DNA of 64,000 nt from Streptomyces poonensis. GTDB lineage: Bacteria > Actinomycetota > Actinomycetes > Streptomycetales > Streptomycetaceae. The stretch lies in assembly GCF_014650915.1 (NCBI RefSeq), contig NZ_BMVW01000001.1, forward strand, positions 1,054,001 to 1,118,000, read 5' to 3'. A model generated the notes under the pieces. That model saw only the letters and a program-made list of their open reading frames with translations. It did no database searches and was not told the origin of the DNA. How positions within the stretch are numbered: position 1 is the first letter of the stretch; each line of letters begins with the position of its first letter. The position numbers were made by a program, and so were the translations under genes. This document shows positions 20,052 through 29,044 of the stretch, piece after piece.

Positions 20052-20165
20052 TCAGCCCTGGCGCTGCTTGTGGCGCGGGTTGTCGCAGATGACCATGACC
20101 CGGCCGTGACGGCGGATCACCCTGCACTTGTCGCAGATCTTCTTGACGCTCGGCTTGACCTTCAT
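20052..20165 (-). CDS. rpmJ: 50S ribosomal protein L36
   Basis: 37 residues starting [19 protein letters not shown] and ending [10 protein letters not shown]. It has the zinc-binding C-x2-C plus Cys and His residues ([12 protein letters not shown]), so this is the C+ (zinc-containing) paralogue. GGAGAACCTCACCCC precedes the ATG. It lies between infA and rpsM, the standard position. Confidence 0.97.
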   Translation of the reverse strand: MKVKPSVKKICDKCRVIRRHGRVMVICDNPRHKQRQG

Positions 20166-20226
20166 GGGGTGAGGTTCTCCGGGTCAGTTGCCGGCGGTCC
20201 CGCACGGGGCGGGACGTGGGCAAGAT

Positions 20227-20448
20227 CTACTTGTAGCGGTAGACGATCCGGCCACGCGTCAGGTCGTACGGAGACAGCTCCACCACGACCCGGTCGTCAG
20301 GGAGGATGCGGATGTAGTGCATGCGCATCTTGCCGCTGATGTGTGCCAGGACCTGGTGGCCGTTCTGGAGCTCGACCTTGAACATGGCGTTCGGCAGAGA
20401 CTCGACGACAGTGCCCTCGATCTCGATGGCACCTTGCTTCTTGGCCAC
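20227..20448 (-). CDS. infA: Translation initiation factor IF-1
   Basis: 73 residues from GTG at 20448 ([16 protein letters not shown]), giving the standard length; the frame extends to 20490 but that part is leader, and GAAGGGCGAAGC lies directly upstream. An S1-like OB fold: [38 protein letters not shown], ending [11 protein letters not shown]. It binds the ribosomal A site during initiation. It follows map, and its promoter probably lies at 20530-20580 on the minus strand, where TAGACT is present. Confidence 0.98.
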   Translation of the reverse strand: MAKKQGAIEIEGTVVESLPNAMFKVELQNGHQVLAHISGKMRMHYIRILPDDRVVVELSPYDLTRGRIVYRYK

Positions 20449-20642
20449 GCTTCGCCCTTCGGAATCGACTACCTTGATCGACCCCTGCACTTTCCCTTAC
20501 GGGCGCATGCGGACATGCGGGTGCACAAGAGCCGACGAGTCAGTCTACGTCAGCGCACCCAAAAACACGAATCGGGAAAGACTGCCCAGGGAGCGAGATC
20601 CTTAAGCGGCCGCTCGGGCAGCATCACCGGACAAGATCATAA

Positions 20643-20670
20643 AGCGGCCGCCCCGACAGGAGCGGCCGCT
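20643..20670 (-). terminator. Hairpin downstream of the map remnant
   Basis: A perfect 9-bp inverted repeat (AGCGGCCGC / GCGGCCGCT) with a 10-nt loop lies 12 bp beyond the TAA of the duplicated map 3' end. On the minus strand it is followed by TTTATGATCTTG. It was probably the original map terminator before the 3' end was duplicated. Confidence 0.7.
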
Positions 20671-20681
20671 GCCCTGGGTCC

Positions 20682-20845
20682 TTACGCCAGCGGATCCGGC
20701 GCCGCCGTGATCCCGTACTCCGCCAGCTTCGCCCTGCCGCCGTCCGGCGCCGTCAGCACCAGCGGACCCTCCTCCGTCAGCGCCACCGAGTGCTCCCAGT
20801 GCGAGGACCACGTACCGTCCGTCGTGATGACGGTCCAGTCGTCCT
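20682..20845 (-). pseudogene. Detached duplicate of the map 3' end
   Basis: The last 53 codons of map are repeated here with an in-frame TAA stop at 20682-20684. Positions 20686-20845 match 20948-21107 at 159 of 160 bases (difference at 20766/21028, synonymous). There is no start codon and the reading frame is interrupted upstream, so this is a fragment. The intact gene ends in TGA, so the two copies have different stops and the remnant carries the terminator. Confidence 0.9.
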
Positions 20846-20943
20846 GTTTCGCACGCCGCTCTCGCGGGATCGGCGCCGGGGCGCCTCACAAGCTTCGAGC
20901 GGCTGCGCCGGCCTCCGACCGGCGGTCGTGGCGCGGGCCGCCG

Positions 20944-21780
20944 TCAGGCCAGCGGATCCGGCGCCGCCGTGATCCCGTACTCCGCCAGCTTCGCCCTGCC
21001 GCCGTCCGGCGCCGTCAGCACCAGCGGGCCCTCCTCCGTCAGCGCCACCGAGTGCTCCCAGTGCGAGGACCACGTACCGTCCGTCGTGATGACGGTCCAG
21101 TCGTCCTCCAGCACCTCGGTCTTCGGGGTGCCGAGGGAGACCATGGGCTCGATCGCGAGGCAGAAGCCGGGGACCAGCTTGGGGCCCTTGCCGCGCCGGC
21201 GCTCGACGTAGTTCAGCAGGTGCGGGTCCATGTGCATCTCGGTGCCGATGCCGTGGCCGCCGTAGTCCTGGACGATGCCGTACTTGCCGCCGCCCGGCTT
21301 CGGCTGGCGGCGGATGTACGTCTCGATGGCACGGGAGATGTCGACGAGCCGGTTGCCCTGCTTCATCGCCGCGATGCCCGCCCACATCGACTCCTCGGTG
21401 ACCCGGGAGAGCTCGATCAGCTCCGGAGCGTGGCCGGAGCCCACGAAGGCCGTGTAGGCCGCGTCGCCGTGCCAGCCGTCGACGATCGCTCCGCAGTCGA
21501 TGGAGATGATGTCGCCGTCCTTGAGAACGGTCTTGTCGTCCGGGATGCCGTGCACGACGACCTCGTTCACCGAGGTGCAGATCGTCGCGGGGAAGCCGCC
21601 GTACCCGAGGAAGTTCGACTTGGCGCCGTGCTCCGCGAGCACCTTGCGGGCCACCTCGTCGAGGTCCTTGGTCGTGGCACCCGGGACCGCCGCCTCACGG
21701 GTTGCCGCGTGGATGGCGGCGACGACCAGCCCCGCCTCGCGCATCTTCGCGATCTGCTCGGGGGTCTTGATCTGCACCAT
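20944..21780 (-). CDS. map: Type I methionine aminopeptidase
   Basis: Removes the initiator methionine from nascent proteins. 278 residues. Metal ligands can be placed in SIDCGAIVDGWHGDAAYT (two Asp), GHGIGTEMHMDP (His), CLAIEPMV (Glu) and the C-terminal WSSHWEHSVAL region (Glu). It lies between adk and infA, the normal actinobacterial order adk-map-infA. The start is ATG 21780 with GAAAGG 11 nt upstream. The stop is TGA at 20944, followed by a 102-bp spacer that ends in a second copy of the gene's own last 160 bp. The protein itself appears intact. Confidence 0.97.
   Translation of the reverse strand: MVQIKTPEQIAKMREAGLVVAAIHAATREAAVPGATTKDLDEVARKVLAEHGAKSNFLGYGGFPATICTSVNEVVVHGIPDDKTVLKDGDIISIDCGAIVDGWHGDAAYTAFVGSGHAPELIELSRVTEESMWAGIAAMKQGNRLVDISRAIETYIRRQPKPGGGKYGIVQDYGGHGIGTEMHMDPHLLNYVERRRGKGPKLVPGFCLAIEPMVSLGTPKTEVLEDDWTVITTDGTWSSHWEHSVALTEEGPLVLTAPDGGRAKLAEYGITAAPDPLA
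20948..21107 (-). repeat. 160-bp direct repeat, copy within map
   Basis: This 160-bp stretch within the 3' end of map is repeated at 20686-20845 with one mismatch. The copies are offset by 262 bp and separated by 102 bp of unrelated sequence. The near identity implies a recent event or continuing conversion. Confidence 0.92.
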
Positions 21781-21913
21781 GGCGGCAACGGCCTTTCTGG
21801 ACCGGGGAGTGTACGGACACCATCAACGATAAGGGCGCGGGTACCCCGGCCCCGGACCCGCCCACACGTCGGCCGCGGCCCCAACACGGGGACCGCGGCC
21901 GGAACGGCACTGC

Positions 21914-22576
21914 TTACTTGTCGTCGCTCTTGGCCTTGAGCGCTTCCATCGCGCGCTGCGTGACCTCGTCCACCGCGCCCAGAGCCGAGATCGTCACGAC
22001 CAGGTCCTGGCCCTTGTAGTAGTCGATGATCGGCTCGGTCTGCGTGTGGTAGACGTCCAGCCGCTTACGGACGGTCTCCTCGGCGTCGTCGTCGCGCTGG
22101 TACAGCTCGCCGCCGCACTCGTCGCAGACGCCCTCCTGCTTCGGCGCCTTGTACGAGACGTGGTAGACGTGCGACGAGTCGTTGCGGCAGATACGGCGGC
22201 CCGCGATCCGCTTGACGACCTCCTCGTCGGGAACCTCGAGGTCCAGCACGGCGTCCAGCTTCAGGCCCTCGGTCTTCAGCGTCTCGTCCAGCGCCTCGGC
22301 CTGCGATACGTTCCGCGGGAACCCATCGAGCAGGAAGCCGTTCTGCGCGTCCGGCTGCTCCATCCGGTCCTTGGCCATCGCGATGGTGACCTCGTCCGGA
22401 ACCAGGTTGCCCGCGTCCATGTAGGACTTGGCAAGCTTGCCCAGCTCCGTCTGCCGGCTGATGTTGGCACGGAAGAGGTCGCCCGTGGAGATGTGCGGGA
22501 TCGACAGATTCTTGGCAAGGAACGCGGCCTGAGTTCCCTTGCCGGCGCCCGGCGGCCCGACGAGGACGATTCGCAT
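21914..22576 (-). CDS. adk: Adenylate kinase
   Basis: Balances ATP, ADP and AMP. 220 residues. P-loop GPPGAGKGTQAAFL, AMP-binding ISTGDLFR and LDGFPRNVSQAEALD, and a long LID (about 125-165) with Cys residues in GRRICRND and CDECGGELYQRDDD that partly keep the zinc-type pattern. The start ATG shares one base with the secY stop (TGATG), so the two are translationally coupled. The downstream neighbour is map, 133 bp away. Confidence 0.98.
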   Translation of the reverse strand: MRIVLVGPPGAGKGTQAAFLAKNLSIPHISTGDLFRANISRQTELGKLAKSYMDAGNLVPDEVTIAMAKDRMEQPDAQNGFLLDGFPRNVSQAEALDETLKTEGLKLDAVLDLEVPDEEVVKRIAGRRICRNDSSHVYHVSYKAPKQEGVCDECGGELYQRDDDAEETVRKRLDVYHTQTEPIIDYYKGQDLVVTISALGAVDEVTQRAMEALKAKSDDK

Positions 22577-23889
22577 CAGCGGAGGAACCCTTCGTAATTG
22601 CGCTGCTGGAGCTGGCTCTCGATCTGCTTCACCGTCTCCAGGCCCACACCCACGATGATCAGGATGCTGGTCCCGCCGAACGGGAAGTTCTGGTTTGCCC
22701 CGAAACCAGCCAACGCCATTGTCGGCACGAGAGCGATCAGACCCAAGTACAGCGAGCCCGGCCAGGTGATCCGGTTGAGCACGTACGAAAGGTACTCAGC
22801 GGTCGGTCGGCCAGCCCGGATGCCCGGGATGAAGCCACCATACTTCTTCATGTTGTCCGCGACTTCCTCGGGGTTAAACGAGATGGCCACGTAGAAGAAC
22901 GCGAAGAAGACAATGAGGAAGAAGTAGATGGTGATGTGGATGGGCGCCGCGGTGTCCGCCAGGTTCCGCTGGATCCAAGCCGCCCAGCCGGCCGTGGAGT
23001 TCGAGAACTGCACGATCAGAGCCGGAATGTAGAGCAGCGACGACGCGAAGATGACGGGGATCACACCCGCCTGGTTCACCTTCAGCGGGATGTACGTCGA
23101 CGTACCGCCGTAGGACCGGCGGCCGATCATGCGCTTCGCGTACTGCACCGGGATGCGCCGCTGGGCCTGCTCGACGAAGACCACGAGCGCGACCATGACC
23201 AGGCCGACCGCGATCACGGTGCCGAACTCGATCCAGCCGCCCGCGAGGTCGCCCTGCTTCTTGATGGCCCACAGGGAGGACGGGAAGGTGGCGGCGATCG
23301 AGATGAACATCAGGATCGACATGCCGTTGCCGATGCCGCGGTCGGTGATCAGCTCACCGAGCCACATGACGAGGGCCGTACCGGCGGTCATCGTGATGAC
23401 CATCGTGATCGTGACGAAGATCGACCGGTCCGGGACGATGGAGCTCGCCACGGGGCAGCCGGAGAAGAGCGAGCCGCTGCGGGCGGTGGCCACGAGACCG
23501 GTGCCCTGGAGGATCGCCAGCGCGACCGTCAGGTACCGCGTGTACTGCGTGATCTTCGCCGTGCCCGACTGGCCCTCCTTCTTGAGGGCTTCGAGGCGGG
23601 GAATTACCACGGTCAGCAACTGCAGAATGATGCTCGCCGTGATGTACGGCATGATGCCCAGCGCGAAGATCGTGATCTGCAGCAGCGCGCCACCACTGAA
23701 CATGTTGACAAGACCGAACAGGCCCTGGTTGGCATTCGCCTGTTCGATACAGAACTGGACGTTCTTGTAGTCGACGCCGGGGATCGGGATGTGCGTACCG
23801 ATCCGGTAGATCACGATGATACCGAGCGTGAAGAGCAGCTTCTTGCGCAGGTCGGGCGTCTTGAACGCCCGGGCGAACGCGGTGAGCAC
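22576..23889 (-). CDS. secY: Preprotein translocase subunit SecY
   Basis: Channel subunit of the Sec translocon. 437 residues from GTG at 23889 (VLTAFARAFKTPDLRKKLLFT), with AGGAGG 4 nt upstream. About ten transmembrane helices; the plug region FSGGALLQITIFALGIMPYITASI and the cytoplasmic loop YGGTSTYIPLKVNQAGVIPVIFASSLLY are diagnostic. It ends QLQQRNYEGFLR. Normally it directly follows rplO in the spc operon; here about 800 bp, containing an opposite-strand gene and a hairpin, separates them, so secY-adk probably has its own promoter. Confidence 0.98.
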   Translation of the reverse strand: MLTAFARAFKTPDLRKKLLFTLGIIVIYRIGTHIPIPGVDYKNVQFCIEQANANQGLFGLVNMFSGGALLQITIFALGIMPYITASIILQLLTVVIPRLEALKKEGQSGTAKITQYTRYLTVALAILQGTGLVATARSGSLFSGCPVASSIVPDRSIFVTITMVITMTAGTALVMWLGELITDRGIGNGMSILMFISIAATFPSSLWAIKKQGDLAGGWIEFGTVIAVGLVMVALVVFVEQAQRRIPVQYAKRMIGRRSYGGTSTYIPLKVNQAGVIPVIFASSLLYIPALIVQFSNSTAGWAAWIQRNLADTAAPIHITIYFFLIVFFAFFYVAISFNPEEVADNMKKYGGFIPGIRAGRPTAEYLSYVLNRITWPGSLYLGLIALVPTMALAGFGANQNFPFGGTSILIIVGVGLETVKQIESQLQQRNYEGFLR

Positions 23890-24179
23890 GGTGCCTCCTG
23901 CGACCCCTCGCATGCACTACGCGCGAGGCATTGGTCTCGATAGTCCGAATTTTTAGTATTTCCGCTGGCAGTCCAGAAGCAGCCAGTCGCGCGCTACCTT
24001 ACCTGGCCGCGGCCGTCACAATCCTGCACCCATTCCACTCCCCTTCCGGTCCGTGCGCTCCAGGACCGACAGTCGCTACGTGACATGCGACACAGCAACC
24101 GTCCAGTCATTGATCACTACGTATCCTCCTAGGGCCCTTGGGCATGGACACGCCCAGAAATAACCCAAAAGGGGGCACA
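23890..24179. other. Intergenic region between secY and the inserted secreted-protein gene
   Basis: 290 bp between divergent starts, less GC-rich than the neighbouring operons. Near 23935-23965 there is an AT-rich block (minus strand AAATACTAAAAATTCGGACTAT) that may hold the secY promoter; GACTAT is a possible -10. No further gene is evident. Confidence 0.45.
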
Positions 24180-24596
24180 ATGAGCAGCATTGCAAAAAGG
24201 CGCATCCTGACTGCGCTTGCCCTTCCCCTCACCGCGACCGCCGCAGTCGCAATCGCAGCTACCCCTGCCGCCGCAGCCGAGATTCGTGCGAGCGTCTACA
24301 CCACGGACGACAATCCCGGCGGCATGGGCAACTGGAACGGTGACAAGAGCTCGAGCAGCTCCACCGAGGTCTGGAATGCATGCGACCACCAGTCAGATGG
24401 CCTGCGCGCCGTCACCACCCTCAGCTACAACGGCAGCTCCTGGGAAGTTCACGACGCAGATGGCGCCAATGGCGTGTGCAAGCTGAGGGACGACATCAAC
24501 ATCCCTGAAGGCGCCACGGTCTCGATAAAGATCTGCCTGCAGGACGGAGCCAACGGCACTCCGAGGTTCTGCCGTTCCACCAGCGGCAAGGCCTGA
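24180..24596 (+). CDS. Small secreted protein of unknown function inserted between rplO and secY
   Basis: 138 residues from ATG 24180, preceded by AAAAGGGGGCACA; an in-frame ATG at 24138 lacks a good site. A clear Sec signal peptide (MSSIAKRRIL, then Ala/Leu-rich, ending TPAAAA) predicts cleavage after residue 33 and a mature protein of about 105 residues. It has four cysteines (68, 100, 119, 131), suited to two disulfides. It is rich in Asp, Asn, Gly and Ser, with a Ser run (KSSSSST). The codons are less GC-rich than those of its neighbours (ATT, GCA, AAA, AAT appear), suggesting acquisition. It is transcribed against the spc operon. I do not recognise the family. Confidence 0.85.
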   Translation: MSSIAKRRILTALALPLTATAAVAIAATPAAAAEIRASVYTTDDNPGGMGNWNGDKSSSSSTEVWNACDHQSDGLRAVTTLSYNGSSWEVHDADGANGVCKLRDDINIPEGATVSIKICLQDGANGTPRFCRSTSGKA

Positions 24597-24638
24597 GGCA
24601 GCAGCGCAGCCGTAGCGCATCACATATAGAGAAACCAA

Positions 24639-24673
24639 GAGGCGGGTCGGAACGTACAGTTCCGACCCGCCTC
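24639..24673. terminator. Strong hairpin between rplO and the secreted-protein gene
   Basis: A perfect 15-bp inverted repeat (GAGGCGGGTCGGAAC / its complement) with a GTACA loop. It lies 12 bp beyond the rplO stop and 42 bp beyond the stop of the convergent secreted-protein gene. On the minus strand it is followed by TTGGTTTCTCTAT, so it works best for rplO but could serve both genes. Confidence 0.9.
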
Positions 24674-24685
24674 TCGCTAGTCAGC

Positions 24686-25141
24686 TCAGACGAGCTCGGT
24701 GACGCTACCGCCGGCGGCGGTGATCTTCTCCTTGGCGGAGCCGGAGACGGCGTCGACCGTCACCTGCAGCGCCACGGAGACCTCGCCCTGGCCCAGGACC
24801 TTGACGAGGCTGTTCTTGCGAACGGCGCCCTTGGCGACCAGGTCCGCGACCGTGACCTCGCCACCCTCGGGGTAGAGGGCCGCGAGCTTGTCCAGGTTGA
24901 CGACCTGGTACTCGGTCTTGAACGGGTTCTTGAAGCCCTTCAGCTTCGGGAGACGCATGTGGAGCGGCATCTGGCCACCCTCGAAGCTCTCCGGAACCTG
25001 GTAGCGGGCCTTGGTGCCCTTGGTACCACGACCGGCCGTCTTACCCTTCGACGCCTCACCACGACCGACACGGGTCTTGGCGGTCTTGGCGCCCGGGGCG
25101 GGACGGAGGTTGTGGATCTTCAGCGGGTTCTGCTCCGCCAT
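24686..25141 (-). CDS. rplO: 50S ribosomal protein L15
   Basis: 151 residues starting [22 protein letters not shown], with the glycine-rich [19 protein letters not shown] that runs into the ribosome core, and [18 protein letters not shown]. It is the last gene of the spc transcript here, 2 bp after rpmD. A 15-bp hairpin follows instead of secY. Confidence 0.98.
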   Translation of the reverse strand: MAEQNPLKIHNLRPAPGAKTAKTRVGRGEASKGKTAGRGTKGTKARYQVPESFEGGQMPLHMRLPKLKGFKNPFKTEYQVVNLDKLAALYPEGGEVTVADLVAKGAVRKNSLVKVLGQGEVSVALQVTVDAVSGSAKEKITAAGGSVTELV

Positions 25142-25143
25142 GA

Positions 25144-25326
25144 TCAGTCGACCTCCTCGACCGTCACGAGGTGGCGGACGGTGTGCACCATGCCGCGGAA
25201 CTCGGGGCGGTCCTCCTTGACGACCACGGTGTTGATCCCCTTGAGACCAAGCGACCGCAGAGTGTCACGGTGGTTCTGCTTGCTGCCGATGTAGGACTTG
25301 ACCTGCGTAATCTTGAGCTGCGCCAT
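25144..25326 (-). CDS. rpmD: 50S ribosomal protein L30
   Basis: 60 residues ([20 protein letters not shown]... [11 protein letters not shown]), the standard length; the longer frame upstream belongs to rpsE sequence. It contains [25 protein letters not shown]. It sits between rpsE (2 bp) and rplO (2 bp), tightly packed. Confidence 0.97.
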   Translation of the reverse strand: MAQLKITQVKSYIGSKQNHRDTLRSLGLKGINTVVVKEDRPEFRGMVHTVRHLVTVEEVD

Positions 25327-25328
25327 GA

Positions 25329-25934
25329 TTACGCACCCGCCCCGGCACGCGCACGCAGCAGGGCCGCGGGGGCGACGTCCTCGAGCGGCAGACCACGGCG
25401 GGCCGCGATCTCCTCGGGACGCTGCAGACCCTTCAGGGCCTCCACGGTGGCGTGCACGATGTTGATGGCGTTGTCGGAGCCGAGCGACTTCGACAGCACG
25501 TCGTGGATACCGGCGCACTCGAGCACGGCGCGCACCGGACCACCGGCGATAACACCGGTACCCGGGGACGCGGGCTTGAGCAGCACGACGCCGGCAGCCT
25601 TCTCACCCTGGATGGGGTGGGGGATGGTGCCCTGGATACGGGGGACCTTGAAGAAGTGCTTCTTGGCCTCCTCGACACCCTTGGCGATGGCGGCCGGCAC
25701 CTCCTTGGCCTTGCCGTAACCGACACCCACGGTGCCGTCACCGTCGCCCACCACGACCAGCGCGGTGAAGCTGAAGCGACGACCACCCTTCACAACCTTG
25801 GCGACGCGGTTGATCGCGACGACGCGCTCGACGTACGCGGTCTTCTCGGCGGCAGCAGCGCCGCCGTCACGGCCCTTCCGGTCCCGCCGCTCGCCGCCAC
25901 CGGCACCGCCACCGCGGCGCTGGGGTCCAGCCAT
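25329..25934 (-). CDS. rpsE: 30S ribosomal protein S5
   Basis: 201 residues. The first 30 residues are a Gly/Arg-rich extension ([20 protein letters not shown]), then the double-stranded RNA-binding fold [22 protein letters not shown] and the [14 protein letters not shown] segment linked to decoding accuracy. The tail RAGAGA is typical. AGAGGTAAATCC lies upstream of the ATG. The preceding gene rplR is 39 bp away. Confidence 0.98.
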   Translation of the reverse strand: MAGPQRRGGGAGGGERRDRKGRDGGAAAAEKTAYVERVVAINRVAKVVKGGRRFSFTALVVVGDGDGTVGVGYGKAKEVPAAIAKGVEEAKKHFFKVPRIQGTIPHPIQGEKAAGVVLLKPASPGTGVIAGGPVRAVLECAGIHDVLSKSLGSDNAINIVHATVEALKGLQRPEEIAARRGLPLEDVAPAALLRARAGAGA

Positions 25935-25973
25935 TGGATTTACCTCTCTCTTTCCGCTAGCTACGCAGCGAGC

Positions 25974-26357
25974 TCAGAACTTGAGCCCGGCCTCGCGGGC
26001 GGCGTCGGCGAGGGCCGCGATGCGACCCGCGTACCGGTTACCACCACGGTCGAACACGACAGCGTCGACGCCGGCGGCCTTGGCACGCTCGGCAACCAGG
26101 GCGCCGACCTGCTTGGCCTGCGCCGACTTGTCGCCCTCGCCACCGCGGACGGACGTGTCCAGGGTGGACGCGGACGCCAGCGTGTGACCCTTGAGGTCGT
26201 CGATGACCTGGGCCACGATGTGGCGGTTCGAGCGCGTCACGACCAGGCGCGGACGCTCGGCCGTACCCGAGACCTTCTTGCGGATCCGGATGTGGCGGCG
26301 CTTGATGGCGGCGCGCTTGTAGGCGTCGCCCTTGGCGATCTTCTGCCCGTATGCCAT
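25974..26357 (-). CDS. rplR: 50S ribosomal protein L18
   Basis: 127 residues with [43 protein letters not shown] and the terminal [26 protein letters not shown]. It binds 5S rRNA together with L5. It lies 3 bp after rplF in the spc operon. Confidence 0.98.
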   Translation of the reverse strand: MAYGQKIAKGDAYKRAAIKRRHIRIRKKVSGTAERPRLVVTRSNRHIVAQVIDDLKGHTLASASTLDTSVRGGEGDKSAQAKQVGALVAERAKAAGVDAVVFDRGGNRYAGRIAALADAAREAGLKF

Positions 26358-26360
26358 GGC

Positions 26361-26900
26361 TTACTTACCCGCCTTTCCGACCTTGCGGCGGATGACTTCG
26401 CCCTCGTACTTGACACCCTTGGCCTTGTACGGGTCGGGCTTGCGCAGCTTGCGGATGTTGGCCGCGACCTCGCCCACCTTCTGCTTGTCGATGCCCTCGA
26501 CCGAGAAGCGGGTCGGGGACTCCACCTTGAAGGTGATGCCCTCGGGCGCCTCGATGGTGATCGGGTGGCTGTAACCGAGCGCGAACTCGAGGTTCGAGCC
26601 CTTGGCGGTCACGCGGTAACCGACACCGCTGATCTCGAGCTTCTTCACGTAACCCTGGGTCACGCCGGTGATCATGTTCGCCACCAGCGTGCGGGACAGG
26701 CCGTGCAGGGCCTTGTTCTGACGCTCGTCGTTCGGGCGGGTGACGTTCAGCACGCCGTCCTCGCCCTTAGCGATCTCGATCGGCGCCGCGATGGTGTGGG
26801 CGAGGGAGCCCTTGGGGCCCTTCACCTGCACCGTGCGGCCGTCGATGGTGACGTCCACGCCGGCGGGAACCGCGATGGGGAGCTTGCCGATGCGCGACAT
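26361..26900 (-). CDS. rplF: 50S ribosomal protein L6
   Basis: 179 residues, [31 protein letters not shown], with two L6 repeats; the second ends in [25 protein letters not shown]. It lies near the GTPase-associated region of the large subunit. GGAGGAAAC lies before the ATG. It follows rpsH by 24 bp. Confidence 0.98.
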   Translation of the reverse strand: MSRIGKLPIAVPAGVDVTIDGRTVQVKGPKGSLAHTIAAPIEIAKGEDGVLNVTRPNDERQNKALHGLSRTLVANMITGVTQGYVKKLEISGVGYRVTAKGSNLEFALGYSHPITIEAPEGITFKVESPTRFSVEGIDKQKVGEVAANIRKLRKPDPYKAKGVKYEGEVIRRKVGKAGK

Positions 26901-26924
26901 AGCTGTTTCCTCCGTTCCCTTCTG

Positions 26925-27323
26925 CTACCAGACGTAGGCGAGGACTTCCCCACCCACGCCCTTCTTGCCGGCCTGCTTGTCGGTGAGGAGCCCGTGGGAC
27001 GTGGAGATGATCGCCACGCCGAGGCCGCCGAGCACCTTCGGCAGGTTGGTGGACTTCGCGTAGACCCGGAGACCGGGCTTGGAGATCCGCTTGATGCCCG
27101 CGATGGAGCGCTCACGGTTCGGGCCGAACTTCAGCTCGAGGACGAGGTTCTTGCCGACCTCGGCGTCCTCGACCTTCCAGCCCGTGATGAAGCCCTCCTG
27201 CTGGAGGATCTCCGCGATGTGCGACTTGATCTTCGAGTGCGGCATCGCCACGGAGTCGTGGTACGCCGAGTTCGCGTTCCGCAGACGCGTAAGCATGTCT
27301 GCGATCGGATCAGTCATGGTCAT
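26925..27323 (-). CDS. rpsH: 30S ribosomal protein S8
   Basis: 132 residues from ATG 27323 ([25 protein letters not shown]), the family start; the frame continues to 27368 without support. It ends [26 protein letters not shown]. In E. coli S8 represses spc translation. The gap upstream to rpsZ is 212 bp, long for this operon, and contains a small hairpin. Confidence 0.98.
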   Translation of the reverse strand: MTMTDPIADMLTRLRNANSAYHDSVAMPHSKIKSHIAEILQQEGFITGWKVEDAEVGKNLVLELKFGPNRERSIAGIKRISKPGLRVYAKSTNLPKVLGGLGVAIISTSHGLLTDKQAGKKGVGGEVLAYVW

Positions 27324-27432
27324 GAATTGGCCTTCGGCCTCTCTCGCCGGGGTTTCCTGGTGCGCCATCCCTCTCCCCGATCCGAGACGGGGCGGGTGCG
27401 GCGCGGTGGACCTACGGCGTAGTAAGTCGTAC

Positions 27433-27449
27433 GGGCGCGACAGGCGCCC
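27433..27449 (-). other. Small hairpin in the rpsZ-rpsH gap
   Basis: GGGCGC-GACAG-GCGCCC, a perfect 6-bp stem, lies in the 212-bp gap between rpsZ and rpsH, where spc operon genes are otherwise closely packed. It may be a processing or attenuation site; no T-run follows. Confidence 0.4.
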
Positions 27450-27535
27450 AACCCCACAAGCCTAAGGCATGTGAGCTGGGCGTCCTGCCGACCCAGATGC
27501 TTACCGAGAGCCTTGGGAATCCCGAATAGGGGGGA

Positions 27536-27721
27536 TTACCAGGAGCTCTTGGTCACGCCCGGCAGCTCGCCGCGGTGAGCCATCTCACGAAGGCACACAC
27601 GGCACAGGCCGAACTTGCGGTACACGGAGTGCGGACGGCCACACCGCTGGCAGCGGGTGTACGCGCGCACGGCGAACTTCGGCTTACGGGCAGCCTTCGC
27701 GATCAGAGCCTTCTTCGCCAT
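27536..27721 (-). CDS. rpsZ: 30S ribosomal protein S14 type Z (zinc-binding)
   Basis: 61 residues starting [21 protein letters not shown], with the zinc pair CQRCGRPH and [10 protein letters not shown], and ending GVTKSSW. This short C+ form is the housekeeping S14 of actinobacteria; a zinc-free paralogue is normally expressed under zinc limitation elsewhere in the genome. It lies 5 bp after rplE. Confidence 0.97.
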   Translation of the reverse strand: MAKKALIAKAARKPKFAVRAYTRCQRCGRPHSVYRKFGLCRVCLREMAHRGELPGVTKSSW

Positions 27722-27726
27722 CTCGC

Positions 27727-28284
27727 TCACGCCTCCTTGAAGGGGAAGCCGAGGTGACGGAGGAGCGCGCGGCCCTCTTCGTCGTTGGTCGCCGTGGTCA
27801 CCACGGTGATGTCCATACCCCGGACGCGGTCGATCTTGTCCTGGTCGATCTCGTGGAACATGACCTGCTCGGTGAGACCGAAGGTGTAGTTGCCACGGCC
27901 GTCGAACTGCTTGGGGGACAGACCACGGAAGTCGCGGATGCGCGGCAGCGCGAGCGACAGGGTGCGGTCCAGGAACTCCCACATGCGGTCGCCACGGAGC
28001 GTGACGTGGGCACCGATCGGCTGACCCTCACGCAGCTTGAACTGCGCGATGGACTTCCGGGCCTTGGTCACGGCCGGCTTCTGGCCGGTGATCGTGGTGA
28101 GGTCGCGGATGGCGCCCTCGATCAGCTTGGAGTCGCGGGCGGCGTCGCCCACACCCATGTTGACCACGATCTTCACGAGGCCGGGGGTCTGCATGACGTT
28201 CTCGTACTTGAACTCGTCCTGCAGCTTGCCCGCGATCTCCTCGCGGTACTTCGTCTTCAGACGCGGAGTGGTGGTGGTAGCCAT
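27727..28284 (-). CDS. rplE: 50S ribosomal protein L5
   Basis: 185 residues, with [40 protein letters not shown], the [27 protein letters not shown] block and [20 protein letters not shown]. It binds 5S rRNA and the P-site tRNA elbow. The start shares one base with the rplX stop, suggesting coupling. Confidence 0.98.
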   Translation of the reverse strand: MATTTTPRLKTKYREEIAGKLQDEFKYENVMQTPGLVKIVVNMGVGDAARDSKLIEGAIRDLTTITGQKPAVTKARKSIAQFKLREGQPIGAHVTLRGDRMWEFLDRTLSLALPRIRDFRGLSPKQFDGRGNYTFGLTEQVMFHEIDQDKIDRVRGMDITVVTTATNDEEGRALLRHLGFPFKEA

Positions 28285-28607
28285 CAGATGTCCTCACCCG
28301 TCCGCTTGGCAACGCGGATCTTGTTGCCGTTGTCGTCGAAGCGGTAACCGACGCGGGTCACGACCTTCTGGCCGTCCTTCTCCACGACGAGCTGAACGTT
28401 GCTCACGTGAATCGGGGCCTCGGTCGTCACGATGCCGCCGGCCTGGGAACCGCTGGCGGTCGGGCCGGCCTTGGTGTGCTTCTTGACCCGGTTGACACCC
28501 TCGACCAGGACACGGTCCTCGCGGGGGAAGGCCGCGATGACCTTGCCCTGCTTGCCCTTGTCCTTACCGGTGATGACCTGGACCAGGTCGCCCTTCTTGA
28601 TCTTCAT
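28284..28607 (-). CDS. rplX: 50S ribosomal protein L24
   Basis: 107 residues, [39 protein letters not shown], a KOW motif followed by [28 protein letters not shown]. Assembly initiator of the large subunit. It lies 2 bp after rplN and overlaps rplE by one base. Confidence 0.98.
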   Translation of the reverse strand: MKIKKGDLVQVITGKDKGKQGKVIAAFPREDRVLVEGVNRVKKHTKAGPTASGSQAGGIVTTEAPIHVSNVQLVVEKDGQKVVTRVGYRFDDNGNKIRVAKRTGEDI

Positions 28608-28609
28608 GC

Positions 28610-28978
28610 TTACAGCACCTCCGGCGCGAGCGAGATGATCTTCATGAACTTCTTCTCGCGCAGCTCACGGCCGACCGGGCCGAAGATACGGGTGCCGCGA
28701 GGGTCGCCGTCGTTCTTCAGAATGACGGCGGCGTTCTCGTCGAAGCGGATGTACGAGCCGTCCGGACGGCGGCGCTCCTTGACGGTGCGAACGATGACCG
28801 CCTTGACGACGTCACCCTTCTTCACGTTGCCACCGGGGATCGCGTCCTTGACGGTGGCGACGATGACGTCACCGATGCCCGCGTAGCGGCGACCGGAACC
28901 ACCGAGCACACGGATGCAAAGGATCTCCTTCGCACCAGTGTTGTCGGCGACGCGCAGTCGCGACTCCTGCTGGATCAC
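28610..28978 (-). CDS. rplN: 50S ribosomal protein L14
   Basis: 122 residues, [37 protein letters not shown], ending [29 protein letters not shown]. First gene of the spc operon. The CAGGAGATAGACGTG leader gives a ribosome binding site. A 175-bp gap with three hairpins separates it from rpsQ. Confidence 0.98.
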   Translation of the reverse strand: MIQQESRLRVADNTGAKEILCIRVLGGSGRRYAGIGDVIVATVKDAIPGGNVKKGDVVKAVIVRTVKERRRPDGSYIRFDENAAVILKNDGDPRGTRIFGPVGRELREKKFMKIISLAPEVL

Positions 28979-29044
28979 GTCTATCTCCTGATCGTCTGCC
29001 GGTTCCCTCCGGGGGTTCTACGTCCGGAGAGCCTGGCGGAACTG

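Noticed and set aside
20602..20889. Minus-strand 95-codon frame over the map remnant
   Set aside because: It reads the duplicated segment in a different frame from map and has no supported start; the sequence is explained by the 160-bp repeat.
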